From contig SADC01001235.1 in NCBI GenBank assembly GCA_004194705.1, forward strand, positions 5,508 through 69,507: a stretch of 64,000 nt of DNA. The letters are read 5' to 3'. The DNA comes from Ditylenchus dipsaci (taxonomy: Eukaryota; Nematoda; Chromadorea; Rhabditida; Anguinidae). Below, piece by piece: positions 22,500 to 32,789 of this stretch; the first letter of the stretch is position 1, and the number at the start of each line of letters is the position of its first letter. The position numbers were made by a program, and so were the translations under genes. The notes beneath the pieces were generated by a model. The model worked only from the letters and a program-made list of their open reading frames with translations. It made no database searches and was not told where the DNA came from.

Positions 22500-22633
22500 A
22501 GGGATCACAATTTGGTACTATTCGCCTTAAAATTAGAACTATTTAGGACTAAAATAGACCTTAAAAACGCCATCATAGTAGTATGGTCCTATTTTAGGAC
22601 TATGGTCCTAAATAGGACCATACTACTATTAGG

Positions 22634-23121
22634 CAGGGCTTCGAATCAGGGGTGCACCGGAAGTTCCGATTTCCGATTCCGATTTCCGATGTTTTTTGGC
22701 TTCCGATTCCCGATTTCCGAAAAAATGAATCAAATTTCGGAATTTCGGAACAACATAGGCTCTCCTGATTCGAATTAAGAAATGCATTTTTGTTCCGATT
22801 TCCGATTCCGATTTCCGATTTCCGATGTTTTTTGGGTTTTGAATTCCGATTTCCGATTCCGAAATTTTCGGAGTTCCGATTCCGATTTCCGTTCCGATAT
22901 TTTTCGTTTCTTCCGGTGCAACCCTGCTTCGAATGAAAAATTTCAAAAAAAGACATTTGGGGAAAAAAGGACATTTTGACAGTTTTTGAAGTAAAAGGGT
23001 CATTTTATCCAGTGTTTGTTGAAGCGAAAAAAAATTTTTGACTAAATTTCAAAAATGAAAAAAGATTTGGGGTGCGAAAAAAAATGACAAATCTTTTTAA
23101 AAAGGGCGATTCCAAGCCCTG
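22634..23121. mobile_element. hAT-like non-autonomous element (CAGGGCTT ends)
   Basis: It starts CAGGGCTTCGAATGAAAAAT (interrupted) and ends TTCCAAGCCCTG, and is flanked by the perfect 8-bp repeat CTATTAGG (22626-22633 and 23122-23129). Its interior words ('aaatctttttaaaaag', 'ttttatccagtg') match copies at 3.5, 9.7, 24.7 and 26.4 kb. CAGGG ends with an 8-bp duplication fit hAT. Confidence 0.85.
22647..22926. mobile_element. Second hAT-like element nested 13 bp inside the first
   Basis: It begins CAGGGGTGCACCGGAAGTTCC and ends with 'cttccggtgcaaccctg', flanked by the perfect 8-bp repeat CTTCGAAT (22639-22646 and 22927-22934). The body is CCGATTTCCGATTCCGATTT repeats in both orientations, which produce several overlapping chance frames. 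Confidence 0.88.
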
Positions 23122-23185
23122 CTATTAGGACGTTTTTGGGACCATAAATAGTGCTATGAAGGACCAAATTCTCATCCCTGGCAAC

Positions 23186-23451
23186 AGGTATGCGCTTTAT
23201 CGAGACTTGACTATACAGGCTGACACAAAATCGCTTCACCATTTTTGAAAAGTTTTATTTCAAATTTTTAAATTGAAATTTCCGGTCGCATTTAAGTTCT
23301 ATTGTTGTTTTTAATCAAAATTGGCTGTATTTCTGATTGGATATTTTGTTTTTCTTCTAGGTAGCTCCCATGTAGCTTAACCACTGCCCTCGATTTTCCT
23401 GGAAAAATCGATGACATAGGTGGGAGGAAGGAGCTGAATTGGCTAAATTAC
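23186..23451. other. No gene seen
   Basis: AT-rich spacer with no supportable frame. Confidence 0.3.
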
Positions 23452-23697
23452 GCTATACCGTCTAGCTCAAAATCGCCTTAGACCATGTTCTTTTAGCGTT
23501 TTAGCAGCTGAAACACGATTACAACATGTTTTGGTCGACACGTTTCAGCAAAGAAAAATTTTGGCCAGAATTTTTGTCAACAACTTTTTTGCTGCAAAGT
23601 GTCGACCACCACCTAAAAATAATGTAGTAAGCGTGTTTTAGCTGCTAAAATGCTAACAAAAAACATTATCTAAGGCGATTTAAGCTGGGCGGTATAG
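23452..23697. repeat. Palindromic element with CTATACCG ends
   Basis: 'ctataccgtctagctcaaaa' with 'tcgccttaga' is mirrored by 'tctaaggcgatttaagc' and 'gggcggtatag'. 'gttttagcagctgaaacacg' is mirrored by 'cgtgttttagctgctaaaat'. No coding capacity. Confidence 0.65.
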
Positions 23698-23826
23698 TTT
23701 GATTATGCCGCTAAATTTTTCAAAAATGGTGTAGAAATTTTTTTCTCACCCTTTAGAGCCGAAAACTAACAAGGGTCAATCCTTGATAAGACTATTGACA
23801 ATGAGAACTTAAAGTGGATGGACAAC

Positions 23827-24562
23827 TCACTTAGTAAAGTCCATTTTTGCCAAAAAGTTATACGGCCTCTGATAAGGATAAATAAATGGCAATCGAAGAC
23901 CTTCCAAGGCAATATTCTGTCGAATAACTACTTCTATCACTTGGTAGAGCTCGCTTTTTTCAACAAGAAACTTCAGAGAGGATGGCAGATGCTCAATTTT
24001 GTAGCCTTTTGTTCCTTCTAGCTTCAAGTATTCCAGCTGAGAGCACTTGGAAAGCAATGTGTTTAAAGTGTCGGTGCGAGGTATCTCCTATGAACGGTCA
24101 CTTTTCTGTATAGAAATTGTTGTTACTTTGAAAATTTACATAAAACATAAGCGACAAAGACTCCAGTTGATCCCATAGTTTGAGTTTGACCATCTGAACC
24201 AGAGAATATTCCTCAGTCGGCAATTCCATAGTCAAGTGCTTCAATTTTGGTGCCAAAGAAAGACAGAAGAGAGCTTTGGAAACATGCAAACGATAAATAT
24301 CGTTATTATAAGTGGAAGGAACATTAATTTGAAGCCTTTTCACAAACCGCCCACTTCGACAAAGGACATTGGTCATCTAAATAGTTTAAAGATTTTAAAG
24401 CGGCTGAGAGTTTTTTTCATATGAAAAAAGACTTACATTTTCAAAAGGCACAGTGCACCAGCGAAAATTAGACCAGCTCTTTTCGACAGCCTGTTTCCAC
24501 TTTTTACACACTCGCTCAATTTGTAGTCGATCTTGGGGTGAGAGCAATTCGAAAATATTTAT
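23827..24562 (-). CDS. F-box/leucine-rich-repeat protein, 5' end missing
   Basis: Three minus-strand exons (24562-24437, 24376-24140, 24087-23827) join in frame across introns of 60 and 52 bp and give 208 codons to a stop. Exon 1 carries most of an F-box: 'INIFELLSPQDRLQIERVCK' followed by 'KWKQAVEKSW'. Exons 2 and 3 hold Leu-rich repeats ('LAPKLKHLTMELP', 'LWDQLESLSLMF', 'CSQLEYLKLEG', 'NIALEGLRLPF'). F-box proteins recruit substrates to SCF ubiquitin ligases; the repeats would bind the substrate. The first F-box residues and the start codon should lie upstream of 24,600, but only repeats are visible there, so the exon is either distant or lost. The exon at 14.6 kb may belong to a paralogue. 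Confidence 0.7.
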
Positions 24563-24691
24563 CTGAATTTGAATAGTGACTATTTAGTGAGGATTGTAAA
24601 AGAAGGGTTGTGGAATTTTCGGCGTATGGACGTTGGTCCCTTTTTGCACATTTTCGGCGTTCTGCCCTATGTTCTGTTTTAGCCACTTAGG

Positions 24692-24884
24692 CAGGGCTGC
24701 CATATGTCCTTTTTAAAAAGATTTGTCTTTTTTGGGACCCAAATCTTTTTTTATTTTCGAAGTTTCAGTCAAAATCTTTTTTCGCTCAAAATGGCAATAA
24801 GCACTGGATAAAATGCACTTTTTCCTTCAAATTCCTGTTTTTTGACCAAATGTCTTTTTTTTCTATTTTGAGGGGGCGGCTCTG
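24692..24884. mobile_element. hAT-like non-autonomous element
   Basis: Starts CAGGGCTGCCATATGTCC, ends GGGGGCGGCTCTG, with 8-bp flanks CACTTAGG and CACTTAAG (one mismatch). The interior is the inverted form of the 22.6-kb element ('aaaaagatttgtctttttt'). Confidence 0.75.
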
Positions 24885-24892
24885 CACTTAAG

Positions 24893-25639
24893 CCTTATTT
24901 TCAACGGCTGTAGATGAAAACACCCGTCAAAATGTGTAAATATCCCGTCAAATTTTTAAAACTTCTTGTTCTCGGTGTTTACTTTTCAAATTTTCAGTTT
25001 TTCTGCGGCAGCATGTAGCCCTGAATCTCTAGTTTTTAAAAAGCTTTCAACTGGCTGACTATGATATTGAAAAGTGGAAGAAAAATTGATTTTGAAAAAA
25101 GAGGTGTTGTTTTAAAAAATATAATTTTTCTCCCAATTTTTTATTCTGTACTTGAGCACTTGAACCTGAGCCCCTACCTACTGCCCCCCCCCTCACTTGA
25201 ACCTGAGAATATGCATATGCAAAAACATATAGATCTGCTTTCTACTCATTGCCTGCCAAAAAAGTTAGGTGGGAAATAATAATTCTCGGAAATTCGCAGA
25301 AAATATTAATTTTCTGATTTCTAATCTGCCAGAAATATTTTGGAGAATTGTGGAGAATCGTTCATTTCACAACACTAAGGTTAAGCTTGGAAACGCACCA
25401 AGGCATCTTCGTGCAGACAATCAATTGGGGCACTTGTTTTTCGATCAAGAGAAAGAGTTTTAAGGGCAGTATTGGCACAATCTTTTGGCGTTTTCTGAAA
25501 TCTCCAAGAGTTATGTAAAAAGCAAAGCTGAGAAAGATTAAACCACTTTTACAGCTGGCTTTTTCTCACAGAACACATCAGATCCAGCACATTTGCGCTT
25601 CAACATCTTTGTTTAGCAATGACAACTAAACGTAAAATT
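24893..25639. other. No gene seen
   Basis: AT-rich sequence including dispersed words ('catgtagccctgaatctctag') shared with the 10.9 and 59.8 kb palindromes. The 64-72 codon frames lack protein-like composition. Confidence 0.3.
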
Positions 25640-25977
25640 TCACTTATTTAAAAATAGTGTTTAAACGATTTGTAAGTAATTTTTATATGCTTAAAACTAG
25701 GGTTGGACGCGGTCGGGTACCCGAACTGGGAACCGAACCGAACCGGAGCTATTTTGGCAAAATTACCCGAACCGAGAACCGGGTGTGCAGGAACCGGAAG
25801 AACCGAGAACCGGGTCCAGGAACCGACCGGTTCCGGTTCCAAATAAGCATTGGATAGAATTGCTAATTTGAAAGTTTAATTTAAGTTTGAAGTTTAAACT
25901 TTGAAAATTTGATTGAAGTTTGTAAGTCGAAAATTGTCTCGACAGGATCGTATTGTAAAATGGCACACAGTTGTTGC

Positions 25978-26201
25978 TAGGGTTGTGAAACGAGCATGTG
26001 CTCGAGCAGATTGGTCAATTTCGAGCATATGCTCGGCCACAGTCAACCCTTGAAATAGAAACCAGTTTAATTGTACAGTTAACTGTACGGCCACAGTTAA
26101 CGGTCAAAATATGTCGAGCATATTTCGAATACGCTCGAAAAAAACGCAAATGCTCGAGTATATGCTTCAAACCAATCTGCTCGAGCATGTTTACAACCCT
26201 A
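25978..26201. mobile_element. TAGGGTTGTGAAACG palindromic element
   Basis: Left 'tagggttgtgaaacgagcat' and right 'gagcatgtttacaaccct' plus A are inverted repeats. The interior is repeated GAGCATATGCTCG words. Flanking 8-mers GTTGTTGC and GTTATTTC match at six positions. Confidence 0.7.
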
Positions 26202-26370
26202 GTTATTTCTAAGTCATTTCTAAGTGTAGATTGTTGCTAGCAGGTTGCTAGCAGTGTTGTTATGATTAATTTGCCACTTTTTGTGTTCAGTAAACCGTAT
26301 CTCGGTTGGTAATTTCATTGGAAATTTCACCAGAAATCAGGGGGGAGTGGGTAAGGAACACACCCTTATT

Positions 26371-26562
26371 CAGGGCTCGTAATGAAAAATTTCGAAAAAA
26401 GAACATTTGGGTAAAAAAAAAGATTTATTTCATTTTATCCAATGCTTAATGCTATTTTGAAGCGAAAAAAAAAAGATTTTGACTAAAAACTTCAAAAATA
26501 AAAACGATTTTGGGTCCCGAAAAAAGGACAAATCTTTTTAAAAAGGACGGTAACGAACCTTG
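26371..26562. mobile_element. hAT-like non-autonomous element
   Basis: It starts CAGGGCTCGTAATGAAAAAT and ends GGTAACGAACCTTG, flanked by the perfect 8-bp repeat CCCTTATT (26363-26370 and 26563-26570). Same family as 22634-23121 and 24692-24884. Confidence 0.85.
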
Positions 26563-26667
26563 CCCTTATTCCATTGAAGGATAGGGCCAGGGTTCAAACT
26601 CACAATAAGGGTCTGAATTTTTCTCATTGGTCTCCCTCGACCTTCACGGATCTTTTACAAAAACCAT

Positions 26668-26762
26668 GTCTATAACGGCACCTCCTGATAACGGCACCTC
26701 TCTATAATGGCACCCTGAGGCCGGTCCACAGAGGTGCCGTTATACAGAGGTTTGACTGTATC
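26668..26762. repeat. Tigger-like terminal repeat, solo end
   Basis: 'aacggcacctcctgataacgg' words lead to 'ttatacagaggtttgactgta', in reverse complement TACAGTCAAACCTCTGTATA, a typical pogo/Tigger end. No opposite end is visible nearby. Confidence 0.6.
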
Positions 26763-27057
26763 TCAAATGTAAGGATCTCTATAGGCTCCAAAGGTTCCAA
26801 GGTTAAGTTGCCATTACCCGCATACCCGGTCGGGTACCCGACCGGTAAAATGCTACCCGAACCGAGAACCGGGTCCGTGAAAACCCGGGTACCCGGGAAC
26901 CGGGTTGAGCCAAATTACCCGACCGCGTCCAACCCTACTTAAAACGATGAAAAAGTTATTTTCTGACATTTTTCCACACGAAAAATAGATTTTTTGAAAA
27001 AAATTTTTGGCCAAAATTCGACTTTTTGCCTTGGGTGGCCAAGGCAAATTACCTTGT

Positions 27058-27335
27058 ATTACGGTTTTCTACCCCGTTTTGGTCACTGGGGCTGGGCAAA
27101 AAGAGTCTCTTCAGGAATTTTTGATTAAGACTATTGCTCGTAATTATGCCTAAGGTAAGTGAGTGCGCGCATCTCTAACCAACCAAGCCCCCTGCGCCCT
27201 CTTCGGGGGCTTGGAGTTGAGATGCGCACACACACCTACCTTAGAGTGCCAATCACTCGGAGTAACTCTGGATGCATAAAAATGTATGCATACCAAAGCT
27301 TCTTTATGCGGTAGGCCCCAGCTAACAAAATTATG
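27058..27335. repeat. Family G element with GC-rich hairpin
   Basis: Left 'ttttggtcactggggctggg', centre 'ccctgcgccctcttcggggg', right 'atgcggtaggccccagctaac'. Shares order and words with 11.27-11.62 kb. Confidence 0.6.
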
Positions 27336-27540
27336 TTCAAATTCCATCTTTTAGGAGTATCCAGGTACCCTTTCAGGTTGGATTGCCTTGGGGACCAAGG
27401 CAAAAAGTCGAACTTTGGCCAAAAATTTTTTTTTAAATCTATTTTTCGTGTGGAAAAATGTCAGAAAATGACCTTTTTATCGTTTTAAGCATACAAAGAT
27501 TACTTAGGAGTCTTTAAACACTATTTTTAAATAACTGAAA

Positions 27541-28736
27541 CTCGCCAACCCATCCCCCCCCCCCAACCCAACAAGTGCCGGTCTTATTATAACATGAAAT
27601 CAAAAAAAGGTTAAGATGACTAAAATCTCAATATTTCAACAACTTTTGGAAATTGGGTTTTGTCCTTTTTCAACTAATTTTGTAGTTTTTAGACCCACTT
27701 TTTGTGCATAATATCTGACCAAGTTACCACTCAAAATGTAGTATATTTTCTCAGGTATATTTTGAGTAAAAACTTTCCTGACAATTGTTGAAAAAAGATA
27801 AGGAAAAAAAGAATGCCAAGAAAACGAATTTGAATCTTTCATGTTTTCCTAAATTTTTCCGCAATGGAGAAATTTTTTAACACAAGCTATATCTTAGCGT
27901 TCTTACATGACAAAATTATTCTGCAAAATGAGTTTTTTTAGCTTTTAGTCTGTTCTATCACGCAGTATTGATCTACAACAAATAAAAATTTTGATCGAAA
28001 TGCTTGTAAGCTTGTCAAAAATTACCGATTTTTTCAATCAAAATTTTCACAATTTGAAGCAACTTTTAAAAATTGAAAACTACTTTTTGAAATATGCCGA
28101 AACTCAGAACCCCAAATCAAAAAAAATCAGCTCATGAAGTTTAAAGATCGCGAGAACCAAATCATCGAAATTCGCGTCGATTTGCAATACACGCTGGCAG
28201 AATTGGCTTAAATATTGAGTCAGGACGATCAAAGGAAGTTGGTCTAACTGAAGCTCAAAGCTCTCAAAAAATAAGGCAAAAAATATTCACCAAAAACAAA
28301 ATTGAACTTGAAAGGATGCGGTTACAAAAACAAGACTTTTGGAGGTAAAAATTAGTTTTCCGATTAGTTTTTCGGTTCACTTACCATAAATGCTCTAATA
28401 AGCCCTGTCGTATCAGGCTGTTAAGAGGAAGGGGGACTTTTATTGCTAAAGTATTATTATTTTCTACCTCCTGATATCCTGAACAACGGCTGATATTTTT
28501 GCTATTAGACTGTTTTGGAGGTAGAGCGCAGGTCCTTACGATCTATTGGAGGTAGAAAGTGAACAACGGCAACCAGTTATTTAGACACATTAGAAATCAA
28601 TGACAAAAGGTAGCCCCCACTCCTTTATTTAGAGCATGAGGATAATATTTTAGCACGTAACAAAAGTGCCTCGAAAATTTAGCTTTTTTTCCCAATTTCC
28701 CATTGACCGATTTACGACTGTTCTATGAATAAAAAG
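27541..28736. other. No gene seen
   Basis: AT-rich sequence including a C-run at 27,554 and a short palindrome around 28,440-28,580 ('ctacctcctgatatcctgaacaacg' mirrored by 'ggaggtagaaagtgaacaacgg'). No supportable coding frame. Confidence 0.35.
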
Positions 28737-29037
28737 TAGCGTATTTCCTCTAATTAAATCTCCCGTGCGTTTATTTTTCAACCTCCCTCCAGGGCAGTCT
28801 TGGGAAATCCTTAATTTACGGCTTCGGCTCCAGCTCCCAGATTTTTAATTTTCAGCTCCGGCTCCTGCTCCGAGCTTTCAAGTAAACCTCTGGAGCCCAG
28901 GAAATGCGTTAATTAGAGGGGGTGCGTTCATTAATGCGCCCGAAAATTCTGAAATTGTCAATCGAAAATGGCCTCAACTTTGACATTCTAGTCGAAAATG
29001 AGGACAGGTGCTTAGTTAGATTAGAGGAAATACGGTA
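28737..29037. mobile_element. Family Q element with internal insertion
   Basis: Left 'tagcgtatttcctctaatta' and right 'tagaggaaatacggta' are inverted ends with TA borders. The interior holds 'cggcttcggctccagctcc' and 'cagctccggctcctgctcc' repeats not present in other copies, probably a small nested element. Confidence 0.7.
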
Positions 29038-29641
29038 TGCCTAACAAACTAAGACAAATATGAATCATAAATGAAAATTGAAGCACACATACATGCAGAA
29101 TACAGAAATATGAAATTGAACGCTACTCGGTAATACCACCCCCTCATTAATTTTTTAAATGCCCCTAAAACTTTACTTTTTTCTATAAAAAGGTGAAATT
29201 AGTACGGGTTGTAAACCAAGTACAGTCGACCCCAGCTATAGTGACAGACCGCTATAGGAACACCTTCGCTATAGTGACACCCCAGGGCCAATCCCAACAA
29301 ATAAAAAAACCCTCGATACAGTGACACATGTCAGGTTTTTAATTAAAGTTGCATCTTTAAGTAAAATTTCATTTAAGAACAAATTTTAAGCTCTCCGTAA
29401 ATTTCTTCGATACTAATTACGTGGATTTTACTTTGTTTTCGTTGCCAATGTTTAACCCAGTGATGTAAATACTGTCGAAAAACTATAGTGTAGTTGAAGA
29501 ACTGTAGTACAGTTCAGAACTGTACTACAGCTGTGACTAATATTTGCAATAGTAGTGCAATTTTTCGGCATTATTGAAATGACTGATTTAATCGAATTTA
29601 TTCTAAAAAAAAACACTATGGTTTGCACTATGGTTTGTAAA

Positions 29642-30224
29642 GGTACTAATTCGGTTTACACCCACCCCATTTTTTATTTTTAAATAAATATTTTTTTTAG
29701 GAGAAATCTTTATGTGGCCAGTTGAAAGAAGGAATGCCGAAACTCTCCTCAACCTTCTTCGTCGCTGTGTTTTCAAAGGTTTATTTTAGTGTCTTAATCC
29801 GCTCATGAATTTCTACTACTTTTTAGGAACTACAATCATGTCAGACTGTTGGTCGGGCTACATCAACAATCGCAATGGAGTGAGTCTAATTGAACAGCTG
29901 CCTGATGAGTTCCGTCACTTCACCGTCAATCACTCAGTCAATTTCGTCAATCCGGAGACTGGAGCGCACACTCAGACGATCGAATCAACATGGCAGAAGT
30001 TCAAGAGAAGGCACAAGCTAGAATATGGCACACATCGTTCTGTTTTTAAAAGTTATGTCTCAGATTTTGTTTGGCGTCGAAAGTTCAGTGGAAATGATAG
30101 TATGTTTTATTTATGGTCTCAGATTGTTGAACTGTATGTATGTGAATAAATAAAATATGTTTGTCGCAACATAGAAACCGATAAACCCAAAAACTGGGGG
30201 TGGGGTGTAAACCGAATTAGTACC
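29642..30224 (+). mobile_element. Merlin-type (IS1016-like) transposon, internally deleted
   Basis: The ends GGTACTAATTCGGTTTACAC and its exact reverse complement bound a 583-bp element with a C-terminal transposase fragment. The flanks do not show a clear 8-9 bp duplication. The element begins only about 58 bp before a splice acceptor, so the 5' coding half is deleted. Confidence 0.8.
29701..30149 (+). pseudogene. Merlin/IS1016-family transposase, C-terminal part
   Basis: Two exons (29701-29778 and 29827-30149) join across a 48-bp intron. Exon 1 reads 'EIFMWPVERRNAETLLNLL'. Exon 2 has the second catalytic Asp in 'GTTIMSDCWSGY', the family motif 'VNHSVNFVNPETGAHTQTIE' with its likely catalytic Glu, and 'WQKFKRRHK'. 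These are diagnostic of ISXO2/IS1016-type DDE transposases, known in eukaryotes as Merlin. The N-terminal zinc region and first Asp are absent and sequence before exon 1 is the terminal repeat, so the copy cannot encode an active enzyme. Confidence 0.88.
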
Positions 30225-30599
30225 GCTTTTTAGGTATACAACTCTCGATTTAGATCATGAAAAATGTGTACGCTAATTCCAGAGTTGCTAGTCTAAATGA
30301 CGAAGTCATAGTGTTTGCTTGACCAGCCTTCGACCAGCAAAATCAAAATTTTTGCAATATTTTGGACAATACTGACGCATCAGAGCTGTCAAAAGAATTT
30401 AAAAACTCAGTTAAAAGGCTTCAGACCGTAAACTGGAAAAAATTTTTGTTGATTGTATTAGCATACACGAAACCCTCGATATAGTGACACTTTTGAAGAT
30501 GTTCTTTGAAAACACCCGCTATAGTGACACACCGCTATAGTGACACCCCGAGGCCCGTCCCAAGGGGTGTCACTATAGGAAGGATGGACTGTAGCGCCA

Positions 30600-30960
30600 A
30601 ATCGGATGGAAACAGCCTGTACGACTGATTATTAAGATTGCCGTATAGATAACATTTTATCTGTACACATCAACCAATTTCCATCTAGACAGACAAATGT
30701 ATCAAGAACCAATTAGATCAGGTCAAAAAGTGAAGGGCATTTTGCTTGCGAGAAGTGTAAGAATGAAAGTTTTTTGAACAGTAAAAAGGAAAAGTGGCGA
30801 TTCAAAATTAGTTTTGTCTCGTATGGAAGAATATTAAACTAGTCAAAACTATTTTGAATTCTTTTTTTTGAATAATCTAAAGAAAAGTGCACAAAATGTT
30901 CTGATTTACGAAGCCTGAATATTTTTTAATTGACAATTTGAAAATTAGGTTGGTATATTT
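30600..30960. other. No gene seen
   Basis: AT-rich spacer without supportable frames. Confidence 0.35.
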
Positions 30961-31141
30961 GGTATATGACAGTCAAAGCACAGGAAAAAGGAAAAACATT
31001 TTACGGGTGAAAGTTTGCCAAAAAATGAAAATTTAGACTTTAGACTGCCCCAGAGGTGGCTAAACTCTAAATTTTCATTTTTCGGCAAACTTTCGCCCGT
31101 AAATTTTTTTCCGTTTTCCTGTGCTTTGACTGTCATATACC
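30961..31141. repeat. Near-perfect palindrome (GGTATATGACAGTC ends)
   Basis: 'ggtatatgacagtcaaagcac' and 'cgggtgaaagtttgcc' are mirrored by 'ggcaaactttcgcccg' and 'gtgctttgactgtcatatacc'. A 181-bp hairpin-type element. Confidence 0.75.
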
Positions 31142-31289
31142 AAAATGCGCCCAAACATATCATTTACGTGATAAAAGTAACCACAAGAATAAGTAGGAAA
31201 ATATTTGCCAAGCAATCAGCCAATTAGCATCCCAACTAAAAAGTAGATTTCTAAAAGTCTAATTCGGAGTCTAATCATGAAAATCGATT

Positions 31290-31539
31290 TACCGTATTTC
31301 CTCTAATAAGCGCCCTCCCCAAAATCCGCTATTTCTTAAATTCATTCTCCTCCTTTTATACCGGGTTTTTGTTTTCGAACGCCACATATGTTATATACTA
31401 AAATGTAGCGCAGATTCCCAGCTACATTTTGGTATATAACATATGTGGCGTTCGAAAACAAAAACCCGGTATAAAAGGAGGAGAATGAATTTAAGAAATA
31501 GCGGATTTGGGGAGGGCGCTTATTAGAGGAAATACGGTA
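31290..31539. mobile_element. Family Q element, almost perfect palindrome
   Basis: TACCGTATTTCCTCTAATAA at the left and its exact reverse complement at the right. The arms stay complementary almost to the centre ('gcgcagattcccagctac'), so it can fold into a hairpin of about 120 bp. TA at both borders. Confidence 0.85.
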
Positions 31540-32231
31540 TCTTAGCCATGCTAACATATGCTGAATGAAGTTTATATCTCATCTGAAAGCCAGATAAATT
31601 ATCTTCCGACCCCTAAAAACTGTTTTTTGTAAAGTTGACTAATCGGCGAGATAATGGGCGCATTTCGGTAATGGGCGCATTTTGAGTTTTTGCAACTTTT
31701 TTATTCATTAAATTATTTATCGACAAATAATCAGATCCAACAGACACCTCGAAATAAACCTCACAAGACTCAGATCAAAAATTAGTAACTTTTATCTCCT
31801 GACAGCCTCCGAAAACCTGATCCACCGGCCAATTTTTGAGAGAGCGGTTCAAATAGCAGTCAGTGTTTGCGTCAGTGGGTGAATAAGGTGGCTCGGGCAA
31901 AGATCCAACTCATTCTCAGCGATCTTGGGAATCGTTGCACCCTTCTTCCAATGTGGGGTTCGTTTACGTCCTAAATATCTTAGTCTTGCTCAAAATGGCA
32001 TAGCATAATATCGCGAATTCAAATTTTGAAAAAAAACGGCAGATTTTGGAAACAAAACGTTATTTTCCAGAAAAAGACGTCAATTTTCGAAAAAAACGGT
32101 ATTTTTCAGTTTTGATCATGAATTTTCAGACAATTTTGTGGACGTTCGCTAAATCGAGTGTCGACTTTTCCAGTAGGGACCGCCAAAACGTTTCGTTAAA
32201 GAGGCATGCTCGTGTAAGATGCAACACAATT
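31540..32231. other. No gene seen
   Basis: AT-rich sequence. A 118-codon frame starting at 32,046 is Lys/Phe-rich and overlaps the direct repeat described next; it is not supported as a gene. Confidence 0.3.
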
Positions 32232-32345
32232 TTCAAAAAAGAAAAGGCGCGAACCAGGCGTGCCAGAGATTTGAAAAAGATTAAAATTTTGTATTTGAAA
32301 ATTCACGAAGTTTTTCTCTCCATTCTCTCCCTTTTATATCTGTTG
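32232..32345 (+). repeat. Direct repeat copy 1 (partner at 32939-33056)
   Basis: 'gaaaaggcgcgaaccaggcg' through 'tttatatctgttgtt' recurs almost unchanged at 32939-33056. The copies are about 707 bp apart and enclose an unidentified coding remnant and the GCGCAATTT array, suggesting a tandem duplication of the whole unit. Confidence 0.75.
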
Positions 32346-32412
32346 TTTCGTTTCGAGAAATGCATAACAATACACCGAAAAAAGCACAACAGTGTGACAT
32401 AAATATTGTGAT

Positions 32413-32595
32413 TTAATTGCTTTGGTACTTTTCTAGATGGACACCAATTGAGACAAGGAATTCCATCCGAAGTTGCCCACCACCATCGACGTAGTTGGTA
32501 ACCAGCTGCTTAATTTCATCGGCAGAATAGATTGCTTTTTTCGACCTGATTCCACCTGTCACGCGCGCCAACGGATTGTGGAGACGACTAAACAT
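32413..32595 (-). pseudogene. C-terminal fragment of unidentified protein, copy 1
   Basis: The minus-strand frame 'FSRLHNPLARVTGGIRSKKA', 'IYSADEIKQLVTNYVDGGG', ending 'FLVSIGVHLEKYQSN' and a stop. It is clearly paralogous to the minus-strand sequence at 36.35-36.51 kb ('SRIHNPFARVTGGMRS', 'FLVSIG'-like 'VLVSIGAHLEKYHSS'). The family is not recognised. No N-terminal part is seen at this locus. Confidence 0.55.
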
Positions 32596-32789
32596 TATGA
32601 TTTATATCCACGCTCAAGAAAAAATCAAAACTCATTGAATAGCCATTGCAGAAGCCAAAAAGAAGCCAAAGAAGCCTCTTTCAGTATGAAATACTCTGAC
32701 CATTTGCTAAACTGATCGTTAGAGCACATGAAAACAGGTTAAGACGAGAATTTTGAAAGGTTTAATGGAGATGTTTCATTACACTACAC

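Larger units (their letters stand above)
22500..23185. repeat. Outer palindrome hosting nested hAT-like elements
   Basis: 'gccagggatcacaatttggt' near 22,498 is mirrored by 'accaaattctcatccctggc' near 23,163-23,182. Mirrored 'ggtcctatttt' and 'aggacc' words lie inside. The hAT-like pair at 22634-23121 is inserted in its middle. Confidence 0.6.
25698..26937. mobile_element. TAGGGTTGGACGCGG inverted-repeat element
   Basis: The ends TAGGGTTGGACGCGGTCGGG and its reverse complement are flanked by the perfect 8-bp repeat CTTAAAAC (25690-25697 and 26938-26945). The ends carry repeated GGGTACCCG/AACCGGTT words. Two further elements (25978-26201, 26371-26562) and a Tigger-like end (26.67-26.76 kb) lie inside. 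The 8-bp duplication and TAGGG ends suggest hAT. Confidence 0.82.
25640..27540. repeat. Palindromic element split by a TAGGGTTGGACG element
   Basis: 'ctatttttaaataactgaaac' near 27,517-27,540 mirrors 'cttatttaaaaatagtgttta' near 25,645. 'tttctgacatttttccacacg' and 'ttggccaaaattcgactttttg' (26,960-27,025) are mirrored at 27,400-27,470. The left arm is broken at 25,698 by the next element; the right arm shows the unbroken site. Confidence 0.65.
29223..30591. mobile_element. Tigger/pogo-like element containing a Merlin element
   Basis: Left CAGTCGACCCCAGCTATAGT and right 'gtcactataggaaggatggactg' are inverted ends with TA on both sides (29221-29222, 30592-30593). 'cgctatagtgacacc' is repeated inside both ends. 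No Tigger coding sequence is left; a Merlin copy occupies 29642-30224. Confidence 0.82.

Noticed and set aside
22600..23003. Two overlapping 124-codon minus-strand frames with GNRN/IGIG repeats
   Set aside because: They are translations of the CCGATTTCCGATT repeat inside the nested hAT-like element.
32046..32402. 118-codon plus-strand frame
   Set aside because: Lys/Phe-rich, overlaps a direct repeat also found at 32939-33056, and lacks any conserved pattern.
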